A stretch of DNA of 64,000 nt from Symsagittifera roscoffensis (lineage: Eukaryota; Xenacoelomorpha; Acoela; Convolutidae), in NCBI RefSeq assembly GCF_963678635.1, contig NC_087066.1:15237949-15301948 (forward strand), in the 5' to 3' direction. The first letter of the stretch is position 1. Each line of letters begins with the position of its first letter. The position numbers were made by a program, and so were the translations under genes. Shown piece after piece: positions 35,156 to 48,456 of this stretch. Below the pieces are notes generated by a model. That model saw only the letters and a program-made list of their open reading frames with translations. It was not told where the DNA came from and ran no database searches.

Positions 35156-38100
35156 CAAAATTACATCACAAAATGGAATATACACAACAGAAATCAGTTC
35201 ACCTCATTTTATGGCAGATATCTAATTCAAACAGATGGCGTAGATATTGAATTTTCAAAAGTTTTTACAGAATACATTAAAAAATATACAACAACAAAAC
35301 TCACAAAGAGCAAATTCAAAATTCACAAACGATATAATTTCACTTATCTATAACTATTTATCTATACTAGAATTGAAAGACCCTCAAGGCGATTCACCAA
35401 ATCAAACATCTCGATATACAACCGTACGCCAAGAAATAAATGTATTCTCAAAATTTTTAAATGCAATCCGTGAAAATCCTACTAGTAACGAAACAACCTA
35501 ACACGTTAAACGAGATTTACAAAAAAATCTAGCATGGCTTGTAATCGATTATTTTGTTCACAATATTGAGATCATATCACTAGCAAGAAAAACTTTTAGA
35601 CCACAAAACGCAAAAGATGAAACTATATTAGCAGAACAAACAGATTACGTTTGGGACCCCCGAATGGTCTCACGATTCCTTTAGTATTATACCAACAGAT
35701 ATATCAAGTCAAGCAATAATCACTGTTTCTATTGACAAAGATTATCTTAAAGTATACCCCTTTACAGTTGATGCAACACCTTTAAACTGTAACTCATTCT
35801 TCCCTGATAGAGCAGGACACAACAGTTTAAACTCCACTTTTATACAGCAAGACAACTTAAACGGAACAAGAAACCTTACACAACAAGATATTCAAACTCG
35901 ATCACATTTCGTAAGTGATGAAACAATTGAAATAATAACAACAACAGCACAACAAAGCATTTCACCTATTCATTCTAACCTTACAACTCCAAAAACAAAT
36001 AGCCCAACATTAACACCAACAGCCATACCATCTAAAGTAAAATCCTCTGTTGCTCAAAAATACTGACAAATGGATTACCAAACATTTTGAACAATAATAA
36101 AGCCATAACATAAACAAAAGATTTCACACAGAAATAAATTTGCAGAGCAAAATTATAGTTTTGTAAATAGATTAAAAACACCAAATTCTTCTAATATGAA
36201 TACTCAGACGACCTATTCATACTCGCAAAAGCAAAATATACCACAATCAATTTCAAACTTAGTAAATTGTAACGATCAACCACGATCTACGCAGGATCGA
36301 AATGAAAATTACCCGTTTTTCCATAAAAACAAAAATATTACGATTAAAAACTATACTAGAAATCAACCCTCATACTATACAGTTATTTGTTCTCCATCAG
36401 ATCATGACAAATTTTATAATCAAAATCATCAACGATGTGCCAGTCGGTCATGTTTGGAAATTTGACCTTGAGAAAAGCAAGAGCACTTAATTTTGGGGTG
36501 AAATTTAATTTTTCAAAAATTCGAATGGAGCCTGTCATGCACGATTTTCTCGCGATAACTGAAAACCGAAAAAGAGAAATCAGAACAATCGAGTGACAAA
36601 CGCGGGAAAGTTGCAAGATAAATCGGTAGGAAATTGCTATTCGCAATTTCCGAGACAATAATAATCTAGAGTAGAGCTGTCCTATTTGAAATAGAAGACA
36701 GAGTGTTCCCGAGAACTGGACAATTATCCAACTGGTCAACTATTCAAACTGGACCAGAGTGAACCTTCGGTGGAAAGGTGGACAGCTTGAGTGTCCCAAT
36801 GGTCCACATAAAACTGCATTCTAGAGTACAAACTTATTCCTGTTGTTGAAACTGACAAACATTAAACTCATTTAGTTACACCATTTAATTCTTGAGTTGC
36901 TTACCGACTTAATTACTCCCAATTCTTGAGCGTGATACAATGTGAGTACCAATTTAAATTTCTAGAGTGTGTTTTATAATTGTTATGTTGAGGTAAGGCG
37001 AGTTTTAGGTTGATCCATCTGAAATGGATCAAAGTTCCACTGTCTAATAAAAAGTAACTTAACGGATTGTTCCGACCCGGTTTTTAACGGCGTTCATGTA
37101 TTTTGGGTATCTAGAGACCTAAGTATGGGGACGTTCCTAATTCTAGAGTGGGGGATATTTTAGTAGTAGCCTTTAAGCTGTAACGGGTCGTAGTCTCATG
37201 TCACAGACGAACCGAATTGGCTCCGACTGATTTGAGGTAGAAAAACACAAGAGATAGTGTCCCTGACTCTTGAGCCAATGGTTATAGGGCCTATTTTTCT
37301 TAAGCCTCATGTGTGACTACAGTAGACGAATGTTACACGATTCAACACAAGCCAAAGACAGCATTGATCAACCAGACATTTTCAAACCATACACACGTGA
37401 TGAACAAGCACGACACTCAAGAAATAATCCAACACCATACAATAGTATTTTTCAATCACAAAACCCAATCAATACAGAATCTTATCAACCAACTCAAATG
37501 CATAACGATATTCCACTACCGTATTACTTACAACAACATGAAATAACACAAAATCAATTTACAATTTTTTCTCAAATACCAAACGCGGCAGAATCACTAC
37601 GAATGACGATGAACCCATAACTAATGGGTGGATCCTTAATATCATCAAAAAAGCCACTAATGGTATTCACAGGTACAGATCGTGAATACTCTGTAGAAGA
37701 TTATTTAAATGCAGTCACAGCAAATTCAATTCTGAATATAGGACCTGAACCAATAAATTCGCCACTTCATCAAAATTGGATACATAGACGCACATCTTTA
37801 ATCCAAACTACACTTGATGGCGCTGCCCAAAAATGGTTCTAAGTTTCATTTATAGATATTAAATCAGATTGAAAAAGATTCACACAAGAACTCTCAAAAA
37901 TCTTCTGAAAGAAACAAACAACATCAAAGAGTTTTATGCAATTAAATTTGTAGACTACCCATTGAAACAAAAAATAATTTGTAGTAAGAATTGAAACACT
38001 AGTCCGAAAAGCATACTCAATCAATACGCTTGGTTACAAATATATAAAGATGACAGAAATCCTAATGATGACTCTAACACCTCAACTGCAAAAAATAGCA

Positions 38101-39064
38101 ATGAAAAAGAGAGCATCACATCCTTCCTCAATTCGAGAACCCGATTTAGACTTTAGGAAACTGGTAGATAAACTAGAACAAGCAGAAATCACAGTGAATT
38201 TTGAAGAAACAGAAATTTTCAAGTTACCAGATGTAAACAATATTCAAACCACCACTTCACAAATAAATATTACTCATGACTCCGATACAGATTTATCCGA
38301 AAAAATCACTGAGATTTTAAACACCTATGAGAGAAACCCAAATTTTAAAGGTCAACCGTCATTCAAAAAACAAGTTCAAAATCTACCCAACTAAAATATC
38401 CATAGTAAAAAAAATTCAGGTTAGTCGAAAAAAACTCAGTTAGTAAAAAAAACCACTTCAAAATAACTCTAATTACTCTAGACAACAATCACCTTGCACA
38501 TCAAATTATCGAGGACGATCTCCATTTCAAAGAAATTCACGAAATTTCTCACAAAATCGATATAGTCGACCGACAATCGAAGCAATCAATATCGAAATAA
38601 CTACTCAAGATCAAATTCCATCGGAAACAACTGTTCGTTTGATACATTCAAACTCTCAAAATAGACATTATTCAAATAATCGATCTAGAAACTCCCCATA
38701 AAATAGCAATAGAAACTATTCCAACGATAGGAACAGAAATAATTCAAATGATAGAACTCATCAATATCAAAATAACAGACCACGAGATAATTCAAACAAC
38801 AAATCAAACAACAAATCAAACTATCAAAGATCAAATTATAATAATTATCCTAATAGATCACGCAAATATTCACAAAACAGAAATTCAAGTTATCAAAACA
38901 GACAGAGAAATTGTTCCCAATCACCACATAGGAATAATACACTTTACCATAATTCACAACAACACTATCGAAGTAGTACACCTTATTATCAAAGACAAAT
39001 ATATCAAGTACAAATTGAAGGAACTCAACCAGACCCCCTGGTTTTGATAATACAGAAAGCATAG
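35156..39064 (+). pseudogene. gag: Gag polyprotein, unit B copy 2, degenerate, zinc knuckle deleted
   Basis: Counterpart of 8190-12098, with the same 901-bp insertion (36436-37336) and the same in-frame 41-codon deletion of the zinc knuckle (about 38371). The capsid-like segment restarts at 37624. Confidence 0.7.
36436..37336. mobile_element. 901-bp solo-LTR-like insertion, copy 2
   Basis: Identical in position and structure to 9470-10370, with the acga duplication at both ends. Confidence 0.6.
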
Positions 39065-39410
39065 AATTGCAATTAAATCGCTTAAATTGCGAATCCACAG
39101 ATAGTGAAAGCGAAACAGAAAATACAATTACAAGCAACAAGATTCATGTTGAAAAAGACGATGAACCAATTATATACGAACAACCAATATTTTCATATTA
39201 CTTTGAAAATCATGATCACTTCCTCCTAAACTGCTATACAAGAACTATAAATCATAACAAAACAATAGAAAAACATGTAGAATGTTCAAGCACAAATCAT
39301 ATTTACCAAACTATACCAAAGGAAAGACAACCTAACTACTAAAAATCTGGACAATTCCGATCCTCTTAGAAAGTCCAAAAAGCAAAAAATCCAATCACGT
39401 GATCTTAAAA

Positions 39411-39666
39411 ATGATTTTTTAAATTAGATTCCGGAGCGGAGTCAAACATCATCAACATCCCCACTTGGAATGAAATCAAAATTTTGCATCCAAAACTAAT
39501 AACTTTCAAAACAACAAGCAAGCTAGCAACAGCACAAGGATCAGCCTTAACAAACTATGGAAAAATCCAAATCTTCCTTGTTCCCACTCGAACAATGGAA
39601 CAAAATAAACTCTTGAGCAAACCATTTAAAAAAACCTTCCATATCACAGATATATAACACAATATC
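39411..39666 (+). pseudogene. Retropepsin, unit B copy 2, D-S-G retained
   Basis: The D-S-G codons are at 39427-39435. The next Glu codon is GAG here and GAA in copy 1 (12470-12472), a silent substitution. The C-terminal part is frameshifted. Confidence 0.7.
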
Positions 39667-40199
39667 GTCGGAATCCCATTTATTACTAAAAATATTTCAA
39701 CTATAAATACTTTAAACAGCAGAATTCAGATAAAAGACAATTACACAAGAAAGAAAAACACAGCTCTAACCGTTTTCCAAAGAGTAAACAAACAACCAAC
39801 ATTTTTTTCCAAGTTCTACCCATATACAATCAAGAACGGAAATACCTGAAACCACTAGCAGGTTATGTACACAACTTTTCAATAAAACAAGTTCACCAAT
39901 ACGATACAAAAAAAACATCTTATGTGTCTGACCTTGAATTCAGACCGATTCATAATTTTTTCCGAGTAACAATCTCATTTATTTAATACATGAAAAATTC
40001 AAACTCAGATATACACGTATATAACAACTATAAAATAACCTAACCTCTAAGACTCCTTGGTTATTGTGAAACTAATGCAACCATTTCTCCCACAAAGGAA
40101 AAAGCATATCGAGTAAATATTTTTTTACAACTATTTGACATATGTCAATCAACCATCCTTGATGAAGAACTATCAATAAAAAATATAATAAGCAATGAA

Positions 40200-41125
40200 A
40201 AACACAACTTAGATTATTTCACGAAAACACCTTACTTTAAATTAACAATTCAAATTTCGAAATACAAATCAGAACAACAAAAATTCCTTACAATGTTCAA
40301 ACTTCAACAATCTCAGATAACACAAAAAGAATTTGAACAATTAGCCGATTTATCAATGAAAAACCAAAAAATTTACGCAACATCTAAATTTTTTGTTGGA
40401 AAAGTAAACTCACCATTACTTTTATCTCTAAAACCTGATGCAGTTTTCAAAAAAAAACAGAGCAAGTAAAGTCCCAATACACTTGCAAGACAAAGTTAAC
40501 AGATTACTGGACGTATTAGAACAATATGAAATAATTTCCCCAGTAAATAAAAAGAACAGCCAAAAGGAAACACATTCATAAATCCCGTTATCAGTTTAGC
40601 AGAATAATCATTAAAAATTGTTCTAAATGCAAGATATCTCAATTCACTCATTGATGAATCCAAATGTAACTGGCCTATTGAACCAATTCAAGTAATTCTC
40701 ACAAAAATAAACGGTAAATATTTTAGAACAGCAGACAAGAATAGCGCAAATAATCAAATGCCACTAGATGAGTAATCACGACGATTAGGAAACCAACAAT
40801 ACGAATTTGGTAGACTATTCTATGGAATCTTCATAGGACCAGCAGCATTCTCAGTATTTATTAGTAAAATTTTTCGACCACTAGTATTTAACAAAAATGC
40901 AATAACATATTTAGACGATGTTTTCAAGCAATCACAAACCAAGGACGAAATGTTCATTGTTTAAGCAGAAAATCAAAAAAATATTACTAAACGAAAACAT
41001 GAAAACAGCCCCAGATAAATCACACTTTTTCCTAACCCGTGTAAAATTTCTTGGACAAATAATTAAAAGAAACACTATAACTCCATTAAAATCCCGCATT
41101 GACTCAATTCAAAAATTTTAACCTC
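40200..41125 (+). pseudogene. pol: Reverse transcriptase domain, unit B, degenerate
   Basis: This is the third RT copy and differs clearly from the unit A pair. KYFRTADKNSA is open here where unit A has a TGA, but a stop follows QMPLDE, and a short deletion removes residues before GNQQYEF. YLDD is at 40908-40919. The LTRVKFLGQIIK thumb block (about 41027-41062) is open, unlike in unit A. Confidence 0.85.
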
Positions 41126-41137
41126 CCTCCAAAAAAA

Positions 41138-41778
41138 AAGAAAATTCAAGAATTTCTTGGAATGCTAAACTTCTTAAGTAAATACGTATATAAAATGCAA
41201 TTCTATACTATTCTTAGACAACAAAATAATAGTGAATGGACATCAGAACATCAAACACGGTTTGAAAAAATAAAAAATCTTCTCACTGAACAAATTTCAA
41301 ACACAATTCCAGATCTAGACCAACCGTTTTACCAATGTGCGACGCTTCTATTTTTGGCATCGGCGCAGCACTAATACAGTCTCACAACTGAACGAATAAA
41401 AAGAACCTCATTTCCACAAACACAAGACTGTTTACACAAGCTGAACTTAGACTCTTTACCCCTATGAGAGAATGCACAGCCATAATATATACTCTCACGG
41501 AAAATGAATTTTTAATACTTGGATCAAAACATGCAACAGTTTTATTCAGAGACCATAAACCCATAATTTTTCTTTTTACACGAAAATCCAATCCAAACCA
41601 TAAATTTTATAGATTTCAATTAATTATAATCAAATTCCCAAACTTACATAAAATTGGGACAGCAGGAAAAAAGCTTGCACTACCCGATACTCTCAGTAGA
41701 AATACACCACCTGAAATACACCGCCTAAATACACCACCTGACAAGAAAAACAACAGTAGAAATACCACAGAACACTAA
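41138..41778 (+). pseudogene. pol: RT connection and RNase H domain, unit B
   Basis: IQEFLGMLNFLSKYV begins at about 41147. Near 41330 a base is missing relative to unit A, so the CDAS block is out of frame (41330-41350). RECTAIIYTL and FRDHKPI follow in the 41464-41778 reading. The order is identical to unit A. Confidence 0.8.
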
Positions 41779-43965
41779 ATGTTTCCTTGCAAAAGATGAA
41801 ACTTCACCACTATTAGAATGCAAATATACAGTAAAGTTTGATAATGATTAATCAGAAGTAAACCAATTATTACACTTCCCATTTTGAATAGTTTGTCAAA
41901 ACAATCACTACGGAGTAGATCTAATAGGTTAATCTACTTTTAAACCAATTCCATACTCATCATGGATCAAAAACAATACACAACAAAAACCAATCAGACA
42001 ACAACCATACAGAAAAGATGTATTACCTTTAATAGAAAAAAAAAGTTTAACTTACACTAAAAATCTATCAGGCCCACCAAACACTGATACAAAATTCACG
42101 ATAAATCAAGTCTTTAACCTCAATGATTCTTTAGATACAATACCTCTATCGAAAATAGAAGTTGAAAACATTTTTCTACCAAACACAGAAAAACTAACAC
42201 TAGATTTACCCCAAAAACATCAAAACTTTGAGCCAGTTATTAGACAATTAAAACCTTGGCACAAGTATAAAACCTAACCAATTAAACCGATATCACATTT
42301 CTAGGAACTAAAAAATTTCTTAGATATTTCCGAAAATTTAATAGCACTTCTATAAACGAAAACACAGATTTTCTAGAATACCAAACACCTGAACCCAAAG
42401 TACCGTACCTACCCTTATGTATGATGCTTATAGCTTTTCATACTTTACATTCATTACATACTAGAGGACACTCAAGATCAGAAAAAAAACATACTCCAAT
42501 CTTATTCAAATTTTTTATTTCCCAAATGCACCAATTTAGATTAAAAAAATATGCAATGATTGTATTACATGCCAATTACAAAAACCATACCCACATCAAA
42601 AACAAATTGGAGAAAAGCAAGATTTTAAAAAACAAAGTCTATATTTCAACCACAGAATTTTATTCGATACAAAAGGACCAATATTACCATCCTCAGAAGT
42701 AAACTCATTTATAATGGTCATAGTCGACGCATTAATCCACTTCGTAGCTTTTAACCCAGTACCCTATTGTAATGCTTACTATGCAAATACAACGTTTTAT
42801 GGACACTGGATAGCAAAATTCGGATTACCCGAAGTCCCTGTCGCAGACAATGGCACTGAATTCATTAAAAAAACGAATTATTCACACTATGTCACTTATA
42901 AAATATTAAACACAAATAACGTACATCCCATGCATCTTGGACTAATGGATTAGTCGAAGGCATGAACTGTTCATCACACAAATACCTCAGAAGTATCATA
43001 AACGTAAATGATAAATGATATACTGAATGGTCAACGGATGTGAAATTAATCCCTTTAGCTTATAACTCACAAATTACAACAACTTTAGGATTATCACACT
43101 ATGAAATAGTTTTTAATCAAAACCACGAAAACTAATAATGTTTACAGCAATTTTTTCAAAAAACTCTCAAGGATATTGCCGACCAACCAAAGAATCAATA
43201 TGTTACAATCTACCGCTACATACCCACCATGAAGATCACTTTCATCATCCACAAAACCTAAAACTAGCTTCTGGTACACACACCAAATGGATTCTGAACA
43301 GAGGTAAAAAACACAATAATATTTATCAAAAAGTAGCAAAAACCTTGTTACAAAGACAAAATAATAATTCTTAAATGAATTCTTGATTCACACCAGCTAC
43401 AAACTTAAAATCGGAACATATGTTTCAATTAAAATGTTACAACACAAAAAGGAATTTCTAAAAAAGTACAACCATTCCGAAAAAGACCATATCAATTAAT
43501 TGATAAACCTACAGATGTAACATACAAACTTATAGATTCAGACAAAAAAGAAGTTGTTCAACACCGAAACAATCTTTTACCTTACTATCCAAAACAATAC
43601 GTTCTTCCCGAGCTCACTCAGTTATACTCCTTTACAGGACTTAAAATTGTGCACGATAACTCTGATTACAATCAAAAAGAATTACTAGAACGAAAAATTT
43701 TCAACAACCATCAGAACAAAACAATAAAAAGGAACTTACCGAACAAACATCTAAAGTTTTAGATAACAAAACGATACCTCAAAAATAAAGAAAAAATTGA
43801 AAAATTAGAAAAAAAATTCTATCACAAGATCAAAAGGAAAACTCTCAAAATAGACAATTATCATGACTGCGAAATCAGCCACGAAAAGATTATGAAATAT
43901 TCATTCCACAATCTAAAATATTAAAGAAAGTTGAATTTCAAGAACCACTTCAAAATATTTAACAT
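41779..43965 (+). pseudogene. pol: Linker, integrase and complete pol 3' end, unit B
   Basis: The linker (41779-42410) is decayed. HTLHSLHTRGHS (about 42430-42470) fits the zinc-binding region. The core has VDALIHFVAF with the first Asp at 42726-42728, KFGLPEVPVADNGTEF open across the position where unit A has a stop, and the second Asp at 42846-42848. A frameshift precedes the Glu block (GLVEGMN, about 42948-42970). The C-terminal part continues past the acatatg site (43416-43422) into a basic tail with KPTDVTYKL and QHRNNLLPYY (about 43505-43590), a typical integrase C-terminal region. Confidence 0.8.
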
Positions 43966-43984
43966 TTTCACCTCTCAACAAATC

Positions 43985-44016
43985 TTTTGAAAGACCCATA
44001 CCTGGGTCTTTCAAAA
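43985..44016. promoter_or_regulatory. Perfect 14-bp hairpin between pol and env-like region
   Basis: ttttgaaagaccca (43985-43998) is exactly complementary to 44003-44016, with a four-base loop tacc. It sits just after pol and before the membrane ORF. Its function is unknown; a role in RNA processing or translation of downstream ORFs is only a guess. Confidence 0.6.
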
Positions 44017-44448
44017 TTCATGCTGAAAAGCACTGGATCAAACTAGACCAATTTCAACCAATCAGAACTTTTCCGAATCATCACCTTGTTTTTGACACGA
44101 CTTCTTTAGCCGTCAAATAATAAGCTTCAAGCGTATCTCTAACTATAAATTCAAGACTTCCAAGTCAAAAAAAGCAACCCGCTCAAATTTGAACTAAATA
44201 AACTGAAATAAACAAAATCTCAATATTAAAACCCTCCCCTATCAAGTAGAAGAAAGATCAACAATATTGTCCTAATTTAGACCTCAAAATTTTCCTAGGC
44301 AAAAATATTAAATTAGACTAAAGTACAAAAAAGACATGATCATTTAGCCTAAAGTACGAATAACTCTTAGATACCCCCAATCATCCAATAAATAAAAACA
44401 AAACTAGGAGATTCCGTTTTAGCCCTCCGAAATAACTTTCACCAAAAA
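44017..44448. other. Non-coding spacer between pol and the env-like region
   Basis: AT-rich, with no ORF longer than about 30 codons and no recognised motif. It may contain a splice or leader sequence for a downstream transcript, but no strong site is visible. Confidence 0.4.
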
Positions 44449-44974
44449 ATGCTGAAATCAACCCACTTGTCAAAAAATCAAAAAATAATCCGACCACACT
44501 CGAATTTAGCCTCAAAAAATAAAAAATATATCGACGGAAGAACCAATTCTTCAGTACTCCTTTCTGAAACAGTTAAACATTTTCAACGAATTTTTTCAAA
44601 ATTCTTTGCAATAGTTTCAATCTTCTTCAAAGTTTGTATCAAACTAATAGCTGACCCCTTAAAATTTTTAATCCTTCTCTTAGTAACTTTTTTCAATTTT
44701 TTTCTCATTTTCTTTTCCCTAGCCCAAGCCTACATTAACTTTGCAAAAATCCTTGACCTCAGGTACAATATTTCAATATCTATCTAAATGTAAGACACTT
44801 GTTCAGTAAAAAAGATGTTTTTCTTCTTTTTATAATATTTCTCACCTTTTCAACATCCCTGATTATGACAATATGCAAATGCATAAAAAAGGCAATCATA
44901 ACTTTTGCATTAGCAACATTACTTTTAATTCCCTTCATTGAAGAACATTATAAGGAACATAGAATCTCTTCTTA
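44449..44974 (+). pseudogene. Membrane-segment ORF(s) of the retroelement
   Basis: The 112-codon frame 44449-44787 has a basic N-terminal half and a long hydrophobic helix (LKFLILLLVTFFNFFLIFF, residues about 76-94). After a stop, another frame to 44974 has two further hydrophobic segments, VFLLFIIFLTF and AIITFALATLLLIPFI, separated by a Cys/Lys-rich turn. It could be a multi-pass leader of the env-like protein or a separate small membrane protein. No family is recognised. Confidence 0.45.
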
Positions 44975-45775
44975 AACAATTTTTTTCTCAAAGATCTTCC
45001 AAAATTGCTTATCAACAACCCCCACACCAGTACCGACCAACAACATCCCAAAAACCCCCAGCAACACCAACAAACACTCAAATAAATAATCCCCAATTAT
45101 CAACACGCATCTCTTTTCAAAGCAACCCATATACATTTGAAGAAAAACACGCACGATTGTCAGAACCACTAGAACCAGTAATTTGCCAAGCACCTCTAGG
45201 CGAACCACAATACGAACCAGTATTTAATATATACCCCTCTCAGATGTCTTAAAAGAGCAAGACATCCTAGTCAAAACCAAAAAAAGTTCGAAATAAATAG
45301 ACAGCTTGTACATCCACGACGAAATAGAAATTCTCAAAACCCGAGAGTTTATTTTAACATACCTCAGTCACCAATGGCAAATCCCCTAGGACTTCCAAGT
45401 AGCACAATCCCAAACATTCCCCAAACCGCATCACAACAAAATTCTTCACACATGCCCTCGGATTACTCAAGTTGAACCACAACATCCGAACAGATTCGTG
45501 AAAATCCTTTTAACCCCCCAGCTACTACAGAACATCTCCCATACTGGATGACACTAGTCTTCGCTCAAGGTGAACCAAATTTAGTGAATGATCCCATAGA
45601 CGTCTCATCTGACACATCTTTGTCACTACCGGAAACACTTTCACTTCCCTCAACCCAATCATTAGGACAAATCGAAACGACACCATTTCCTCCAAATTTC
45701 CCTACAAATCTCGACGCTAGATATAGAGAAAACTCCACCAACAAGATACCCCTACGATTAGATTGGAATACATAA
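44938..45775 (+). pseudogene. Pro/Thr/Ser-rich ORF segment, env-like region
   Basis: Two overlapping readings (44938-45252 and about 45280-45775, one TGA at about 45473) are rich in P, T, S, Q and N, as in mucin-like or linker regions. It lies between the membrane segments and the Cys-containing env-like part. No domain is recognised. Confidence 0.35.
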
Positions 45776-45779
45776 GTAG

Positions 45780-48430
45780 CATCCCCTCCGCTATTTTGTC
45801 AACACCACGATAGTAATAGACTACACATCTGGGCACTAAATATATTACAATATCCACAAAGATATACAAAAACACAACATCCAAATCCTTACACAAGATA
45901 ACTCAACACTCAAATTTGAAATTACAGTAAGACTAAATAATATAATTCACCGCCCCTTACCTCTAGCCACTTCAAATATAACAGATAAATCTTTACCTCT
46001 CCCATTTAATACTACAGAAATTATCTATAAAAACGATAGATACACAAAAAAGACACTTGGATATATAACATTCTGTAACCCATGTTCTGGATTATCCTAC
46101 ACATGTATCTTCTCTGGATATTAATTTTCCAAACCCTTTTCCCTTTCATTTTTTTGCAACCCGACCATAGCAACCCTTCCCCATGAACAGGACCTCGAAA
46201 TTAACTAGTCACACACTATGATTGCGAAGAAAAAGAACAAAAAACACAAATATTCAATAAATCAAGTCACTCAATGCGAATCAGAAGCACAAGCTTTAGA
46301 AACAACTATCATTATAGCTACACTCTACTCAAAAGCCCGAGCTACAACGTTAACAGGTTGTAAATTCACAGCATAGTTTTCCGAGAAGAAAAGAGAAGTG
46401 TTCTCAAGTCTCAAATGGAAATAAAAATAGACTAGACCACGAAACTTTCTACCAAAGTAATATAGAAAGACTTCTACACCTCAACGCAGAAGATTGTAAA
46501 AACGAATTTAGCCGCCTAATTTCTAAACTTAGCCGCCTAAAATTGACAACAAACAAAGGCACAAACAAAAAATTGGTGAATTTTCAAGTTTTTCTAGACT
46601 CTGCGCATCAATCCGATCAAGGCCATATAAAATTAGACGACAAATAACCATTTCACGGTGCACATGGACGACTAACTGAAAACTGGATACCACACATCAG
46701 AATAAACAATCTCTCAAATTGTAAAGCCGACACAAAAAAATAAAAGAAACCAAGAAATAATGTTTTTTGATTGGAAAATACAACTTGGAAAAGTACAATC
46801 AACACGAGATTTAAAAGATGAAACCATAATTTATCAAGAAATTCGACTCCCTTGCAAAAATGGCCGAGGATATTGCGATCCTAATACAAGAACACAAGCA
46901 ACTATTGTTTGGTTTCTCGAAGACACATGTACCACATTTCAAGTAGCAAAAATACACGCTAGAATGATAAAATTTCACCAAAAATATTTTATTGAATCCA
47001 TCCCTTATGAAGAAGTTAATCCTAACAAAATTAGACAAAATAATTATTAATTTCGAATTTTTCAAAATATAGAAAGATCAAATGATACGTTTTCAAATCT
47101 ACCCCTAAACAGAACTTGCATGTAAATACAACAAACCACTTTACAAAACACAATATTCAGAAATTCTTGTCGAATATGAACATGGTTTCGACATGAATAC
47201 AGGTAAATTAATCACCATACAACACGCAACACATCACCCTACAACTAACGACGAAAGCTTGTACATCTCAGTACCTCTTCTAAAGAACACAGGACAAACT
47301 GGTGGAAAAATTGAACCACAACACAAAGACAGTACACGTTTACAAGAAGTATCACTCATGAACAACACCTATTTTGGCACAATCCACTATGACATTCATT
47401 TAGACATGAAACTAGATTACACAATAAGTAAAACTTTTTAAGAATTGTCTTCATCAGAACTTGAAACACTACATCCTTTATACGAACTCGAAAGAACACA
47501 AATTTTGCAATAACTTGCACTTGCAGTACTTAAAATTCTTTATGCAGGATATTTACTATCAGAAAACAGATCAAATTTCATTGAATACGAAGGAAACATA
47601 CTATGGTATTACACTTTTACCAAAAAAGTATCACCCTTGTATGTTTTTGAAGATAAAAGATGCTGTAAAAGAGTCCCAATATTCTATAACTACACTTTCA
47701 CGTAGAACTTAATTTTGGGATACAGCCGTCCCATGCGGATCAGAAAACAGCCACAATGATACACAGTTAAATCCTGACGAAGTTAATTATTACCTTCTAA
47801 CATCATACCCTACACTTATGCAACCAGTAAAAAAGTTTTCTTCAGAAAGTATTAGAGCTATTGCCCGAAACCCTAACATCGACTTACAATCGATCGGCAT
47901 GTATTCAAAATTCGACATCGAACACCATATCCGTACGCAACAATTTCAAGAACTACTCAAAAAAAATGAACACATTACAACGACAATCCATAGATCAAAA
48001 TTTACGAAAACTTGCAGAAACAGCAGGCTTTTCAGACATCTACACACAAGACAACAGCGGATATTTTAAAGACACCGAGTGACTACATTTATTTAAATCG
48101 CGAAAAAGACAGACCACAAGATATATCACCAGTAAACATTTTCAGTTTTGTAAATTTAAAAATTGAACATCTTGCCTTTCTAGGATGGCCCTATTACATC
48201 TTAGATAGATTGACTACTTTATACGCAATGTTTTTTTTGGATTTCTTTTTTCATTACTAAAAAAATCTATAAAACATGTGCAATACATACATTAAAAAAA
48301 AACAAGCAAGCGTAGCACGAGTTTTTTTTGCAGGATTTTTAGGATTTTTCTCAAAATCTATTAAAAATTTTTTTAGACGCTCAAATAAAAGAATACAATA
48401 CAAAACTATCAACAACACCGAACACATATG
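45780..48430 (+). pseudogene. env: Env-like glycoprotein region, heavily degraded
   Basis: This is the position of a third gene after pol, as in env-bearing LTR elements. Readable segments include a Cys-containing block at 46760-47050 (PCKNGRGYC, VWFLEDTC), a long stretch at 47193-47440, a block near 47600-47760 with paired Cys, and helical heptad-like sequence at 47818-48080. A hydrophobic segment at about 48170-48258 is followed by a basic stretch (to about 48420), which fits a membrane anchor plus cytoplasmic tail. Many stops and frameshifts separate these pieces. The family of the glycoprotein cannot be assigned safely from this sequence, and no function can remain. Confidence 0.5.
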
Positions 48431-48456
48431 ACAATTCACAAACCAACACAAATACA

